A stretch of DNA of 64,000 bases, taken from positions 235,357 to 299,356 of the forward strand of contig CAAFUF010000004.1 in NCBI GenBank assembly GCA_900766135.1. The letters run 5' to 3'. Position 1 is the stretch's first letter; every line of letters begins with the position of its first letter. The translations under genes and the position numbers were made by a program. The notes under the pieces were generated by a model that worked only from the letters and a program-made list of their open reading frames with translations, was not told the origin of the DNA and ran no database searches. This stretch comes from Paenibacillaceae bacterium (GTDB lineage: Bacteria; Bacillota; Bacilli; Paenibacillales; Paenibacillaceae). Positions 1-7,511 of the stretch are shown piece by piece.

Positions 1-837
1 CCCGGCGGCGTAGTCTGCGCGGATAGTGACGGCCAGCATTTACCCGCCGATATTATGCGGGTAGCTGAAGCCGTGCACGGCCCGGGCCGGCGCATCGTGT
101 TAGGGAGCCGCCGATTTGCCGGCAAGGTGCCGCTGCGCAGCCGATTGGGGAATACGGTGACCCGCACCGTGTTCTCCTTGTCCAGCGGGACCAGGATTTA
201 CGATACTCAGACCGGGCTGCGCGGCTTTTCCTCGGACTTGCTGAAATGGTTGTGCGGAGTTCCGGGCGAGCGCTTCGAATACGAGATGAACCTGCTCCTG
301 AACGCAGCGAAGGAAGAGATGTCGGTCGAAGAAATTTGGATCGACACGGTATACCTCAACCGGAATCGCTCCTCCCACTTCCGGCCATTCGCCGATTCGT
401 ACCGGGTATTCCTGCCGATCTTGCGATTCAGCGGTTCGTCGATCCTCGCCGCCGGATTGGACTTCGCGCTGCTCTTCCTGCTGCAAGGGCTCGGGGCCGG
501 CTTGGCCTTTTCGGTGACAGGCGCCAGAATCTGCAGCGCCATCGCGAACTACACGATGAACCGGAAGTTCGTCTTTACGCCTCAAGCTGGACTGGGGCTC
601 CGTGCAGGCGGATTAACGACGATGGGCATCGGTTCGGGTAGAGGTGCAGGGGCGGAAAAAGCCTGCCGTTCCATGGCCCGGTACTTCTTGCTGGTTCTGC
701 TCGTCATGCTGCTGAACATGGGTTTGATGTATCTATTTCATGAAACGATCGGCATCCCGCTGTTCGCAGCCAAACTGTTGACGGAAGTTTCGTTGTTCTT
801 CTTCAGCTTTTGGGCACAGCGTAAATTCGTTTACTAA
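1..837 (+). CDS. Glycosyltransferase family 2 / GtrA-like fusion protein, 5' truncated by window edge
   Basis: The reading frame is open from base 1, so the start lies upstream; 278 residues are visible. The first residues read PGGVVCADSDGQH, matching the DXD-containing nucleotide-sugar site of dolichol-phosphate-mannose-synthase-like GT2 enzymes. The next 110 residues continue that fold. From about residue 140 the protein becomes hydrophobic with about four membrane segments ending in FFFSFWAQRKFVY, typical of the GtrA domain thought to flip or hold polyprenyl-linked sugars. Such fusions add a sugar to an undecaprenyl carrier for wall or teichoic-acid decoration. A Gly/Arg-rich stretch around residues 200-220 sits in a cytoplasmic loop and looks lineage-specific. 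Family assignment is firm; substrate is unknown. Confidence 0.85.
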   Translation, partial: PGGVVCADSDGQHLPADIMRVAEAVHGPGRRIVLGSRRFAGKVPLRSRLGNTVTRTVFSLSSGTRIYDTQTGLRGFSSDLLKWLCGVPGERFEYEMNLLLNAAKEEMSVEEIWIDTVYLNRNRSSHFRPFADSYRVFLPILRFSGSSILAAGLDFALLFLLQGLGAGLAFSVTGARICSAIANYTMNRKFVFTPQAGLGLRAGGLTTMGIGSGRGAGAEKACRSMARYFLLVLLVMLLNMGLMYLFHETIGIPLFAAKLLTEVSLFFFSFWAQRKFVY

Positions 838-848
838 ATCATTTCACA

Positions 849-865
849 TGTCATGTTATCTTACA
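849..865. promoter_or_regulatory. GlnR/TnrA-like box upstream of nitrate genes
   Basis: TGTCATGTTATCTTACA fits the Bacillus TnrA/GlnR consensus TGTNANAWWWTNTNACA at every defined position except the A at position 7 (here G). It lies downstream of the previous gene and upstream of narK, a classic nitrogen-limitation target. Its centre is about 155 bp upstream of the expected transcription start, farther than most activating TnrA sites, so direct activation of the promoter seen here is uncertain. Confidence 0.5.
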
Positions 866-876
866 TGAATCATTCA

Positions 877-901
877 AAAAATCAGGGAACTCATGATTTT
901 T
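877..901 (+). terminator. Weak AT-rich hairpin after the GT2/GtrA gene
   Basis: AAAAATCA and TGATTTTT form a perfect 8-bp stem around a 9-base loop and end in a short T run, 40 bp after the stop codon. The stem is AT-rich, so it would be a weak intrinsic terminator. Confidence 0.35.
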
Positions 902-975
902 CAAGTGAAAACTTCGTTTTCGCAATCGTCAAGATGGTTTTCAGTTAAATTTGTGAACGTTTTTTGTTATTAATA

Positions 976-1005
976 TTGACATAATCTTTTTAAAGCTCAT
1001 ATAAT
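976..1005 (+). promoter_or_regulatory. Sigma-A promoter of the narK-nasC unit
   Basis: TTGACA (976-981) and TATAAT (1000-1005) are separated by 18 bp; both hexamers are perfect. The predicted start near 1012 gives a leader of about 190 nt that holds the two-hairpin element and terminator listed next. A promoter this close to consensus fits control after initiation, by attenuation. Confidence 0.75.
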
Positions 1006-1047
1006 TTAACTACGTTCACAACGTCGTGGCGCATATATTCCGGTTTC

Positions 1048-1087
1048 GCACAACGCTGTGCCGCCGGTCGGCAAAGGAGCCATTCGG
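1048..1087 (+). promoter_or_regulatory. ANTAR-type two-hairpin antitermination element in the narK leader
   Basis: Two hairpins with six-base loops lie in tandem. P1 has stem GCAC/GTGC (1048-1061) with loop AACGCT. P2 has inner stem GGC/GCC (1070-1081) with loop AAAGGA and an outer CCG/CGG pair across an internal loop. Both loops carry A at position 1 and G at position 4, the invariant bases of RNA targets of ANTAR regulators (NasR, EutV, NasT). P2 shares bases with the 5' arm of the terminator at 1074-1117, so the two structures exclude each other. The ANTAR protein itself is not encoded in this window. Confidence 0.65.
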
Positions 1088-1117
1088 GCAATCGCAAGAT
1101 TGCGCGGGGCTCCTTTT
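1074..1117 (+). terminator. Attenuator terminator in the narK leader
   Basis: AAGGAGCC (1074-1081) pairs with GGCTCCTT (1108-1115), with an inner GCAATC/GATTGC stem closed by a GCAA tetraloop, and ends in five T. It sits between the promoter and the narK start with no gene before it, so it acts as a leader attenuator. Confidence 0.75.
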
Positions 1118-1202
1118 TGTTTTGCGCGCCCGTTTCGGCGTGACCTAAGGAAACAAAAACATCCCGGTTGAAGAGGATGGAACTTGGAGAGGAGATGGAA
1201 GG

Positions 1203-2435
1203 ATGGAACGTACCGGATTTTTGAAGAGCGGGCATAAACCCTCGCTGCTGAGCGCCTTTCTGTACTTTGATGTTAGCTTTATGGTATGGGTCCTGATCGG
1301 GCCGTTGGCCGTCATCATGATGCAGGATTATCCCATGAATGCCGCGCAAAAAGCCAATCTCGTCGCCCTGCCGATCCTTGGCGGCTCCGCGCTTCGCCTG
1401 GTGCTTGGCGTGTTGGCCGACCGGATCGGCCCCAAACGGACCGGACAAATCGGCATGGCCGTCACCATGGTGCCGCTCGTCTGGGGCTGGCAATTCGTCG
1501 ATTCGCTGGGCGAATTGTACGCGGTGGCTTTGCTTCTGGGCGTTGCCGGCGCCTCCTTCTCGGCGGCCCTGCCTTTGGCCAGCCGTTGGTACCCGCCGCA
1601 ATACCAGGGATTGGCGATGGGGATCGCCGGAGCCGGAAATAGCGGCACCGTCTTCTCCACCTTATTCGCCAACCGGATCGCCCAGCATTACGGCGGCTGG
1701 GAGGTCGTGTTCGGCCTCGCCCTCATTCCGGTCGCAGTGGTCTTCTTCCTCTTTACGCTGCTGGCGAAAGACAGTCCCAACCAGCCGGAGCCGAAAAACC
1801 TGCGCGACTACGCCGCCGTGCTCCGCCAAAGGGATACGTGGCTGTTCTGTTTGTTATATATGGTGACGTTTGGCGGTTTCGTAGGGTTGTCGAATTACTT
1901 GACGATTTTTTTCAATACGGAATACGGGCTTAGCGCGGTCCGGGCCGCCGATTTCACGACCTTGTGCGTGATCGCCGGCAGCTTCTTCCGTCCCGTGGGC
2001 GGCTGGCTGGCCGATAAGGTCGGCGGGATACGCATGCTGCTCGCTTTATACGCGGGGGTCGCCCTCATGATGGCGTCGGTCTCGACGCTGCCGCCGCTGT
2101 CCGTCGTTACCGTGCTGCTGTTCGTCGGCATGATGTGCCTAGGCATGGGCAACGGCTCCGTGTTCCAGCTCGTCCCCCAACGCTTCCAGCAGGAAATCGG
2201 GGTCATCACCGGGATCGTGGGTGCGGCCGGCGGACTGGGGGGCTATTTTCTGCCGAACATTCTCGGCCTCCTGAAGCAGTGGACCGGTTCCTATACCCCC
2301 GGGTTCCTCATATTGAGCGGTATCGCGCTGGCCTGCATCCTTACGGTCACCCTCATCCAAGGCGAGTGGAAGCGGACGTTCCTGCAACGGAAGGAGGCAA
2401 CTTATGATGCCCATCCCTACAGTCGCCCGTCCTGA
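1203..2435 (+). CDS. narK: Nitrate/nitrite transporter, NarK/NasA-type MFS protein
   Basis: This 410-residue protein has about 12 membrane spans and belongs to the nitrate/nitrite porter branch of the major facilitator superfamily. Diagnostic features are the loop RLVLGVLADRIGPK after the second span, the nitrate signature AGAGNSGTVFSTLFA in the first half, and GMGNGSVFQLVPQRF in the second half. It should carry nitrate in (possibly with nitrite out) across the cell membrane. The ATG follows AGGAGATGGAAGG. Its last 32 bp overlap the start of the reductase gene, implying translational coupling. Expression is probably governed by nitrogen state through the leader attenuator and the GlnR/TnrA-like box. 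Assimilation rather than respiration is favoured because the next gene is a NasC-type enzyme. Confidence 0.92.
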   Translation: MERTGFLKSGHKPSLLSAFLYFDVSFMVWVLIGPLAVIMMQDYPMNAAQKANLVALPILGGSALRLVLGVLADRIGPKRTGQIGMAVTMVPLVWGWQFVDSLGELYAVALLLGVAGASFSAALPLASRWYPPQYQGLAMGIAGAGNSGTVFSTLFANRIAQHYGGWEVVFGLALIPVAVVFFLFTLLAKDSPNQPEPKNLRDYAAVLRQRDTWLFCLLYMVTFGGFVGLSNYLTIFFNTEYGLSAVRAADFTTLCVIAGSFFRPVGGWLADKVGGIRMLLALYAGVALMMASVSTLPPLSVVTVLLFVGMMCLGMGNGSVFQLVPQRFQQEIGVITGIVGAAGGLGGYFLPNILGLLKQWTGSYTPGFLILSGIALACILTVTLIQGEWKRTFLQRKEATYDAHPYSRPS

Positions 2436-4653
2436 CGAACGAATGCGATCCCATTGCCCCTTCTGCAGCATGCAGTGCAGCCTGGACCTGCACTTGGCCC
2501 CCGGTTCCGCTCCGGGGTATGAAACGAAGCCCAGCCCCGACTTCCCGGTGGCCACCGGGCGATTATGCCAAAAGGGCTTCCACGCGTTGGATCATACGGT
2601 CCATCCGGAGCGGGTGATGCAGCCGCTCCGGAGATCGGCGGAATGGGAATGGAGGCAGAGCAACGGGGCGGGGACCGGCGATTTAGCGGCAAGGTTTTTG
2701 TCCTCCGAAGGAACCTCGACGGTTTGGTCACCCGCAGCCTGGTCCGAAGCGCTAGACGACATCGCCGCCCGGATTCGGCAGCTCCAGGAACAGTACGGTC
2801 CGGACAGCGTAGCCGTGTTTGGCGGCGGCTCGCTGACGAATGAAGTATGTTATCTGCTCGGCAAATTTGCCCGGGTCGCCTTGCGTTCCCGTTACGTCGA
2901 CTATAACGGAAGATATTGCATGTCCTCCGCGGCGGCGGCGCAACAGCTGGCATTCGGGATCGACCGCGGGCTCCCCTTCCCGCTTGAGGATATTCCCCAA
3001 GCGGATTTCCTCCTTCTCGCCGGCACCAATATCGCCGAATGCCAGCCGACATTGATGCCTTACCTGCTGGCCGCCAAGAAAAAGGGAGCCGTCATCGTCA
3101 CCATCGATCCTCGGCGGACGATGACGTCCAAGATCGCGAACCACCAGCTGACGATCGAACCCGGGCAAGATTCGCTGCTGGTTAGCGGGCTGCTGCATGT
3201 AATTCTGGAGGAGAGGCTGTACGACACGGCATTCGTGGCCGCGCATACGGAAGGGTTGGAGGAGATGCAGGAAGCGGTGCGGCCGTTCTCCCCCGACCGG
3301 GTTGCCGCCCTCACCGGGATCCCCGAGGAAACGATCCGGCAGGTGGCCCGGGGTTTTGCCGGGGCGAAGCGCGGGATCGTCCTGACGGCGCGGGGGCTGG
3401 AGCAGCAGGTGAACGGCGTGGAGCATACGCTGCAGTACATCAATCTGTGCCTGCTGTGCGGGCATGTCGGCAAGCCGGGCAGCGGCTTCGGATCCGTCAC
3501 CGGGCAGGCCAACGGGCAGGGCGGCCGCGAGCACGGGCTCAAGGCCGACCAACTGCCGGGCTACCGGTCGATCGAGGACCCCGACGCCCGGGCGCATGTC
3601 GCCGGCGTCTGGGGGCTTGATCCCGGCGAGCTGCCCGGCAAAGGGGTTTCCGCGTATGAGCTGTTCGGGAAGGTCCTGGACGGCGACATCAAAGCGATGA
3701 TCGTCCTCGGCTCCAATCCGGTCGTGTCCAGCCCGAACAACGCCCGTGTCGCCGAGGCGCTGGCGAAGCTGGATCTGCTCGTTGTCGTCGACCTGTTCGA
3801 GACGGAAACGGCCGCCTACGCGGATTGGCTGCTGCCCGGCACGTCCTTCCTCGAAGTGGAAGGGACGATGACGAACCTCGAGGGCCGGGTGTTCTACCGG
3901 CCCCGGGTGTTTGAACCGGCCGGCGCGTCCAAGCCGGACGCTTGGCTGCTGTGCGCCCTCGCCGAGCGGCTGGGCCGAGGGCGCTATTTCTCTTACTCGT
4001 CGATGAGCGAAGTGTTCGACGAGTTATGCCGCGCTTCCGCCGGGGGCAAAGCCGATTACAGCGGCTTAAGCTACTCGCGCCTGCAGGAAGCGCAAGGGTT
4101 GTTCTGGCCGTGCCCCGGGCCCGGCCAGGCGCATCCCGGGACGCCGCGCCTGTTCGCGGGCGGCGTCTTCCCCCGTGCGGGCGGCCGGGCCCGCCTGCAC
4201 GCGATCGCGCCGCAGCCGCCGGCGGAAGTGGCAGATACGGAATACCCGTATCTGCTGACGACCGGCCGGCTGGGCGGGCACTACTTGAGCGGCGCCCAGA
4301 CCCGCCGCACGGACGCGCTGGCGAAGAAGGCGCCGGAGCCGGTGGCGGAGCTCCACCCGGTCCTGGCCGAACAGCTTCGCCTGCGCGAAGGCGACCGCGT
4401 CCGCTTGACCTCGCGCCGCGGGTCGCTGGATTTCGCCGCCAAGGTGACGGCGGACATTCATCCGCACACGATTTTTGTCCCGTTCCACTGGGGCGGCGAC
4501 CTGGCGGTCAACCGGCTGACGAACGACGCCCTCCACCCCGTCAGCCGGATGCCCGAATTCAAAGTCTGCGCCGTCCGGGCGGAACGGGCTAGGACCGAGC
4601 AGGCCGCCCCCGCCCTAGTCCATACGGCGAAGGCCGATGCTCTCAGCGATTAG
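2404..4653 (+). CDS. nasC: Assimilatory nitrate reductase catalytic subunit, molybdopterin oxidoreductase
   Basis: The 749-residue protein is a Mo-bis-MGD oxidoreductase of the NasC/NarB branch that reduces nitrate to nitrite in the cytoplasm. Cys18, Cys21, Cys25 and Cys55 form the N-terminal [4Fe-4S] site (CPFCSMQC). Cys172 in GRYCMSSA is the likely Mo ligand, and the C-terminal molydopterin dinucleotide-binding domain ends near VPFHWGGDLAVNRL. There is no twin-arginine signal, as expected for an assimilatory enzyme. No BFD-like [2Fe-2S] domain follows, so electrons must come from a separate partner such as a NasB-like flavoprotein or ferredoxin, which is not encoded here. The start overlaps narK by 32 bp. 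A related formate dehydrogenase-like activity cannot be fully excluded, but the narK linkage argues for nitrate. Confidence 0.85.
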   Translation: MMPIPTVARPDERMRSHCPFCSMQCSLDLHLAPGSAPGYETKPSPDFPVATGRLCQKGFHALDHTVHPERVMQPLRRSAEWEWRQSNGAGTGDLAARFLSSEGTSTVWSPAAWSEALDDIAARIRQLQEQYGPDSVAVFGGGSLTNEVCYLLGKFARVALRSRYVDYNGRYCMSSAAAAQQLAFGIDRGLPFPLEDIPQADFLLLAGTNIAECQPTLMPYLLAAKKKGAVIVTIDPRRTMTSKIANHQLTIEPGQDSLLVSGLLHVILEERLYDTAFVAAHTEGLEEMQEAVRPFSPDRVAALTGIPEETIRQVARGFAGAKRGIVLTARGLEQQVNGVEHTLQYINLCLLCGHVGKPGSGFGSVTGQANGQGGREHGLKADQLPGYRSIEDPDARAHVAGVWGLDPGELPGKGVSAYELFGKVLDGDIKAMIVLGSNPVVSSPNNARVAEALAKLDLLVVVDLFETETAAYADWLLPGTSFLEVEGTMTNLEGRVFYRPRVFEPAGASKPDAWLLCALAERLGRGRYFSYSSMSEVFDELCRASAGGKADYSGLSYSRLQEAQGLFWPCPGPGQAHPGTPRLFAGGVFPRAGGRARLHAIAPQPPAEVADTEYPYLLTTGRLGGHYLSGAQTRRTDALAKKAPEPVAELHPVLAEQLRLREGDRVRLTSRRGSLDFAAKVTADIHPHTIFVPFHWGGDLAVNRLTNDALHPVSRMPEFKVCAVRAERARTEQAAPALVHTAKADALSD

Positions 4654-4691
4654 TCGGGTTGTTTCCTGTTAGCCTGCGAAAAGCACAATAG

Positions 4692-4738
4692 AAGGGGGCT
4701 ATCCCTCCAGTAACGTGCCACTGGTGGAATAGCCCCTT
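4692..4738. terminator. Bidirectional terminator between nasC and the convergent hsp20
   Basis: AAGGGGGCTAT and ATAGCCCCTT form the outer stem and CCTCCAGT/ACTGGTGG the inner stem. It lies between the nasC stop (4653) and the hsp20 stop (4744), genes that face each other. Confidence 0.75.
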
Positions 4739-4743
4739 GTATA

Positions 4744-5193
4744 TTAATCGCCATCTTGAATCTGGATGCGTTTGGAGCGGGTTGGCTGCCGTTTCGGCAC
4801 CTCCAGCTTCAGGACGCCATCCTTCAAGGAGGCGCGGATCCCTTCTTCCTCGATGTCCTGCACGTAGAATCTCCGCACGTATTCGCCGTACCGGCGTTCC
4901 TTGCGGACGATTTGCTGCTTCGAGTCCTCCATGCGCTGATCTTCATGGCGAACGGCTTTGATCGTCAGGTAAGGCGCGGCATAGTCGATCTCGATGTCCT
5001 CTTTTTGAAAACCGGGCAGTTCCGCTTCGACCAGGTACGCTTGTTCCGTCTCACGAATATCGGTTCTGAAGGATACCGGCGAATGTTTCAACGGTGCAAA
5101 AAAGTCATCTTGAAACACATCGTTGAACGTCTTCGCCAGTTGACTGAACGCATCCTCTCTGTGTCTACCAAAAGGAATCAAATCAAACATCAT
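4744..5193 (-). CDS. Hsp20/alpha-crystallin small heat-shock protein
   Basis: 149 residues, normal size for a bacterial small heat-shock protein, which holds unfolding proteins without ATP in the cytoplasm. The alpha-crystallin domain spans about residues 40-140, with the A-x-x-x-x-GVLKLEVPK signature near the end. The N-terminus MMFDLIPFGRHREDAF is typical of the Firmicute Hsp18/YocM group. The gene is transcribed alone from a good sigma-A promoter (-35 TTGTCA, -10 TATAAT). A perfect CtsR operator sits between promoter and start, so class III heat-shock control is expected. Confidence 0.93.
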   Translation of the reverse strand: MMFDLIPFGRHREDAFSQLAKTFNDVFQDDFFAPLKHSPVSFRTDIRETEQAYLVEAELPGFQKEDIEIDYAAPYLTIKAVRHEDQRMEDSKQQIVRKERRYGEYVRRFYVQDIEEEGIRASLKDGVLKLEVPKRQPTRSKRIQIQDGD

Positions 5194-5207
5194 TCATTCC
5201 CCTTTCT

Positions 5208-5224
5208 TTGACCTTGTTTGACCT
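5208..5224 (-). promoter_or_regulatory. CtsR operator, proximal, of hsp20
   Basis: Read on the minus strand this is GGTCAAACAAGGTCAAA, a perfect tandem heptad of the CtsR consensus RGTCAAA-NAN-RGTCAAA. It lies just downstream of the -10 hexamer, over the expected transcription start, an ideal place for repression. Confidence 0.85.
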
Positions 5225-5234
5225 TACATCCTTA

Positions 5235-5263
5235 TTATATGCTCCCGTTTATGGAGTGACAAA
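5235..5263 (-). promoter_or_regulatory. Sigma-A promoter of hsp20
   Basis: On the minus strand TTGTCA (5258-5263) and TATAAT (5235-5240) are 17 bp apart. The start would fall near 5228, immediately before the proximal CtsR box. Confidence 0.75.
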
Positions 5264-5340
5264 ACCGATCTACGGCCGTTTAATCCCTTGGCAGGCGATT
5301 TTGGGGCGTTTTCCTACGCTGTCGGCGGCCTGTCCAAATT

Positions 5341-5357
5341 TTTGACCTTATTTGACC
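5341..5357 (-). promoter_or_regulatory. Second, distal CtsR operator
   Basis: The minus strand reads GGTCAAATAAGGTCAAA, another perfect CtsR heptad pair. It lies about 80 bp upstream of the hsp20 -35 box and 130 bp from the proximal site. No second promoter is obvious beside it, so it may assist repression by looping or mark a lost promoter. Confidence 0.7.
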
Positions 5358-5385
5358 TTCGAACTAGATCAACGACGGTTCAAAC

Positions 5386-5412
5386 AAAAAAAAGCGACCC
5401 GGGAAGGTCGCC
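5386..5412 (-). terminator. Terminator of the stalk-domain protein gene
   Basis: On the minus strand GGCGACC-TTCCC-GGGTCGC is followed by eight T, 15 bp after the stop at 5428. Confidence 0.8.
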
Positions 5413-5427
5413 TTTTCTTATTTCGAT

Positions 5428-6417
5428 TTAGGGTTGCTGTTCTGTCGTAGTTGTTGTCGTGGTGGTGGTAGTGGTCGTGGTGGTTGTTTCATTGCTTTCC
5501 GTCGTATCCGTGCTCTCGTTATAAATAACGACCGATTGGGAGCTAGGTTCCCATTGCACGACCGCCTCAAAAGCTTCGCTGATGAATCGGACCGGAACTA
5601 CCGTGCTGCCGTCAATGACGGTGGCCGGCGCGTCCAGCGTTTGCTGTTCGCCATTCACGTAAGCCGTTTTGCTATTGATGATCAGCTTCAGCGTTACGCC
5701 GTCCTTCGTCACCGTGATCGATTTGTCCGCCGGGTTATAGGCGACTTCCGCCTGCAGGGCTTCGGAGATGGCCCGGAACGGGACCAGCGTGCTGCCGTTT
5801 TGCACGACCGGAGCTACGTCCGTCGTAGGCTGCTCGCCGTTGACGAACAATTTAACCCCTTTTTTCCCCAGCTTATCATACAGTTTGCCGAGCTTCTTGT
5901 ACGATTCGATGTTCGTGAAGTCAGCCAACACCGCTTCCTCCTGCAGATAGGCCGCATCGGTCACGCTGCCTTCTTGCTCCAACAGGTCCGCAGCCTTGGA
6001 TAAAGCCGCAGCCCCTTCCTTGATTTGCTCCAGCTCCGCCTTCATCTCATCCGTGAGTTTGGCATCGTATTTCGTCAGCAGCAGATCGGCCAATACCGCA
6101 CCCGCCGGCTTGTCCTTGACGTTTTGGATCGCTTTCAGCAAACCTTTGTAGCCGTTGTGGCCGGGTTTTTCGGATTTTTGCGGATCCGTGGATTCTTCGC
6201 CCTCCGGAGTTTGCGTTTCCTCCGATGCCTGCTCTACCTTCTTGCCGTTAGCGGCCTTCTCTTGCGGTTTCGTTTGCTGCGCGTCCGCCTGAACGCCGGC
6301 TTCCACCTTTTTCTCGGCTCCCTTGCCGTTCTCCTGCGCCGCCTTGGCCGACGCCGTACCGGCCGTCAAGCTTAATGCCACCACGCAGAAAAATGCGATC
6401 ATCCAGCTTTTTTTCAT
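5428..6417 (-). CDS. Secreted protein with copper amine oxidase-like N-terminal (stalk) domain
   Basis: 329 residues with a clear signal peptide (residues 1-24, cleavage near ASA-KA). A charged low-complexity spacer (about 25-85) and a helical region (about 90-190, DUF5667-like in character) follow. Two beta repeats then read VKLFVNGEQ...VPFRAISEAL and AYVNGEQQTL...VPVRFISEAFEA, the signature of the copper amine oxidase N-terminal domain that is abundant in Paenibacillus surface proteins. The C-terminus is a run of 15 threonines before EQQP, encoded by a repetitive ACN tract that may vary in length. No enzyme domain is present. The role is likely wall-associated or structural but unproven. 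It is monocistronic with its own terminator. Confidence 0.75.
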   Translation of the reverse strand: MKKSWMIAFFCVVALSLTAGTASAKAAQENGKGAEKKVEAGVQADAQQTKPQEKAANGKKVEQASEETQTPEGEESTDPQKSEKPGHNGYKGLLKAIQNVKDKPAGAVLADLLLTKYDAKLTDEMKAELEQIKEGAAALSKAADLLEQEGSVTDAAYLQEEAVLADFTNIESYKKLGKLYDKLGKKGVKLFVNGEQPTTDVAPVVQNGSTLVPFRAISEALQAEVAYNPADKSITVTKDGVTLKLIINSKTAYVNGEQQTLDAPATVIDGSTVVPVRFISEAFEAVVQWEPSSQSVVIYNESTDTTESNETTTTTTTTTTTTTTTEQQP

Positions 6418-6616
6418 GTTGTTGAGTCCTCCTCAATGATTGTCGTTAATTGGGGTTTGTTGTTTATTACGTTGTCCTATCAAAAATTGCGGGGGGCGCC
6501 GACAAAGTTTTTGCCGGAACGCCAACATGTCGGAAATCCGTTAATTCTTCCGCGATTACTAACGGGCGTCGGAAAGTTAATCCTTTTATAATAGGGTTCA
6601 AAGAGGTGAGAGAGAT

Positions 6617-7462
6617 ATGGAATGGATCCTGCGAGTGAATCAAGTCATGGACTATGCGGAGGAGCACCTGTGCGACCTCATCGACGAACAAGAGATCAGC
6701 CGAATCGCGGCTTGTTCCTTTGCGCTGTTTCAAGGAGCCTTTACGCAGATGACGGAGCTTCCTTTTTCCGAGTACATCCGCCGCAGAAAACTGAGCTGCG
6801 CCGCTTACGACATTCAAAATACCGACGAGAAAATCATCGATATCGCCATGAGATACGGCTATTTATCGGCGGACGCTTTTACCGTGGCCTTTAAGCGCTT
6901 ACATGGGGTAACGCCGATTCAGGCCCGGAATCCGGGCGTCAAGCTATCGTTCTACGGGCGGCTGCGCTTTACTCTAACGATGGAAGGGGTAGATAAAATG
7001 GATTACACGGTAACAGAGAGATCCCGCTTCAAGGTCATCGGAATTCGGCGCGTGACTCCTCATGGCGGCGGTACCTGGGCTGTGGTCCAAAGCGACGGCA
7101 GCCATGAAGCCATTCGGACGCTGTGCAGCCGCTCCCTGGACTTAGGGATATGCTTTGGGTTCGACGAGTTGGGCAGAAACGACTATATGTGCGCAATCGA
7201 GTGGGATCGGGAAGACATGCCGGGGTTCGACAGCTATATATATCCGGAAGGAACATGGCTGAAATTCGAGGCGAACGGCAGCATAACGGGTCAGACGCTC
7301 GGCAACGTGTGGAAACGGATCAATACGGAATTCCTGCCGCAAAGCAAGTATGAGAAATCCGGTCCGACGATCGAAAAATATGCGGCATGGAATGAGGCTT
7401 CGGATACGTGCAAGGTCGAAATTTGGATCCCCGTCCAACTGAAGCCCAAGACACGGTCTTAA
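6617..7462 (+). CDS. AraC-family regulator with C-terminal GyrI-like effector domain
   Basis: 281 residues. The N-terminal 105 residues form an AraC-type double helix-turn-helix (RIAACSFALFQGAFTQM and KIIDIAMRYGYLSADAFTVAFKRLHG). Residues about 125-281 form a GyrI-like small-molecule-binding domain (YTVTERSRFKVIGIRR to the C-terminal W-x-P). This is the SoxS/Rob-like arrangement used by multidrug-sensing regulators such as BmrR relatives. The ATG follows GAGGTGAGAGAGAT. It is transcribed alone and convergent with the DsbA-like gene. The ligand and targets are not visible from the neighbourhood. Confidence 0.85.
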   Translation: MEWILRVNQVMDYAEEHLCDLIDEQEISRIAACSFALFQGAFTQMTELPFSEYIRRRKLSCAAYDIQNTDEKIIDIAMRYGYLSADAFTVAFKRLHGVTPIQARNPGVKLSFYGRLRFTLTMEGVDKMDYTVTERSRFKVIGIRRVTPHGGGTWAVVQSDGSHEAIRTLCSRSLDLGICFGFDELGRNDYMCAIEWDREDMPGFDSYIYPEGTWLKFEANGSITGQTLGNVWKRINTEFLPQSKYEKSGPTIEKYAAWNEASDTCKVEIWIPVQLKPKTRS

Positions 7463-7479
7463 CCCGCTTACGGCATAAG

Positions 7480-7511
7480 AAAAAGGCCGGCCGATGTCCT
7501 CGGTCGGCCGG
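7480..7511 (-). terminator. Intrinsic terminator on the minus strand at the end of the dsbA-like 3' region
   Basis: GGCCGGCCGA/TCGGTCGGCC make a 10-bp stem with a short loop. Read on the minus strand it is followed by five T, so it best fits termination of transcripts coming from the dsbA-like gene and the structured region 7512-7698. It may also slow plus-strand transcripts from the AraC gene ending at 7462. Confidence 0.6.

Noticed and set aside
952..981. FNR-type box (TGTGA-N6-TCACA) before narK
   Set aside because: A left half (TGTGA) is present, but the right half does not match.
5440..5490. GTGGTGGT tract as a possible G-quadruplex or regulatory repeat
   Set aside because: It encodes the threonine run at the C-terminus of the stalk-domain protein; no separate signal is needed to explain it.
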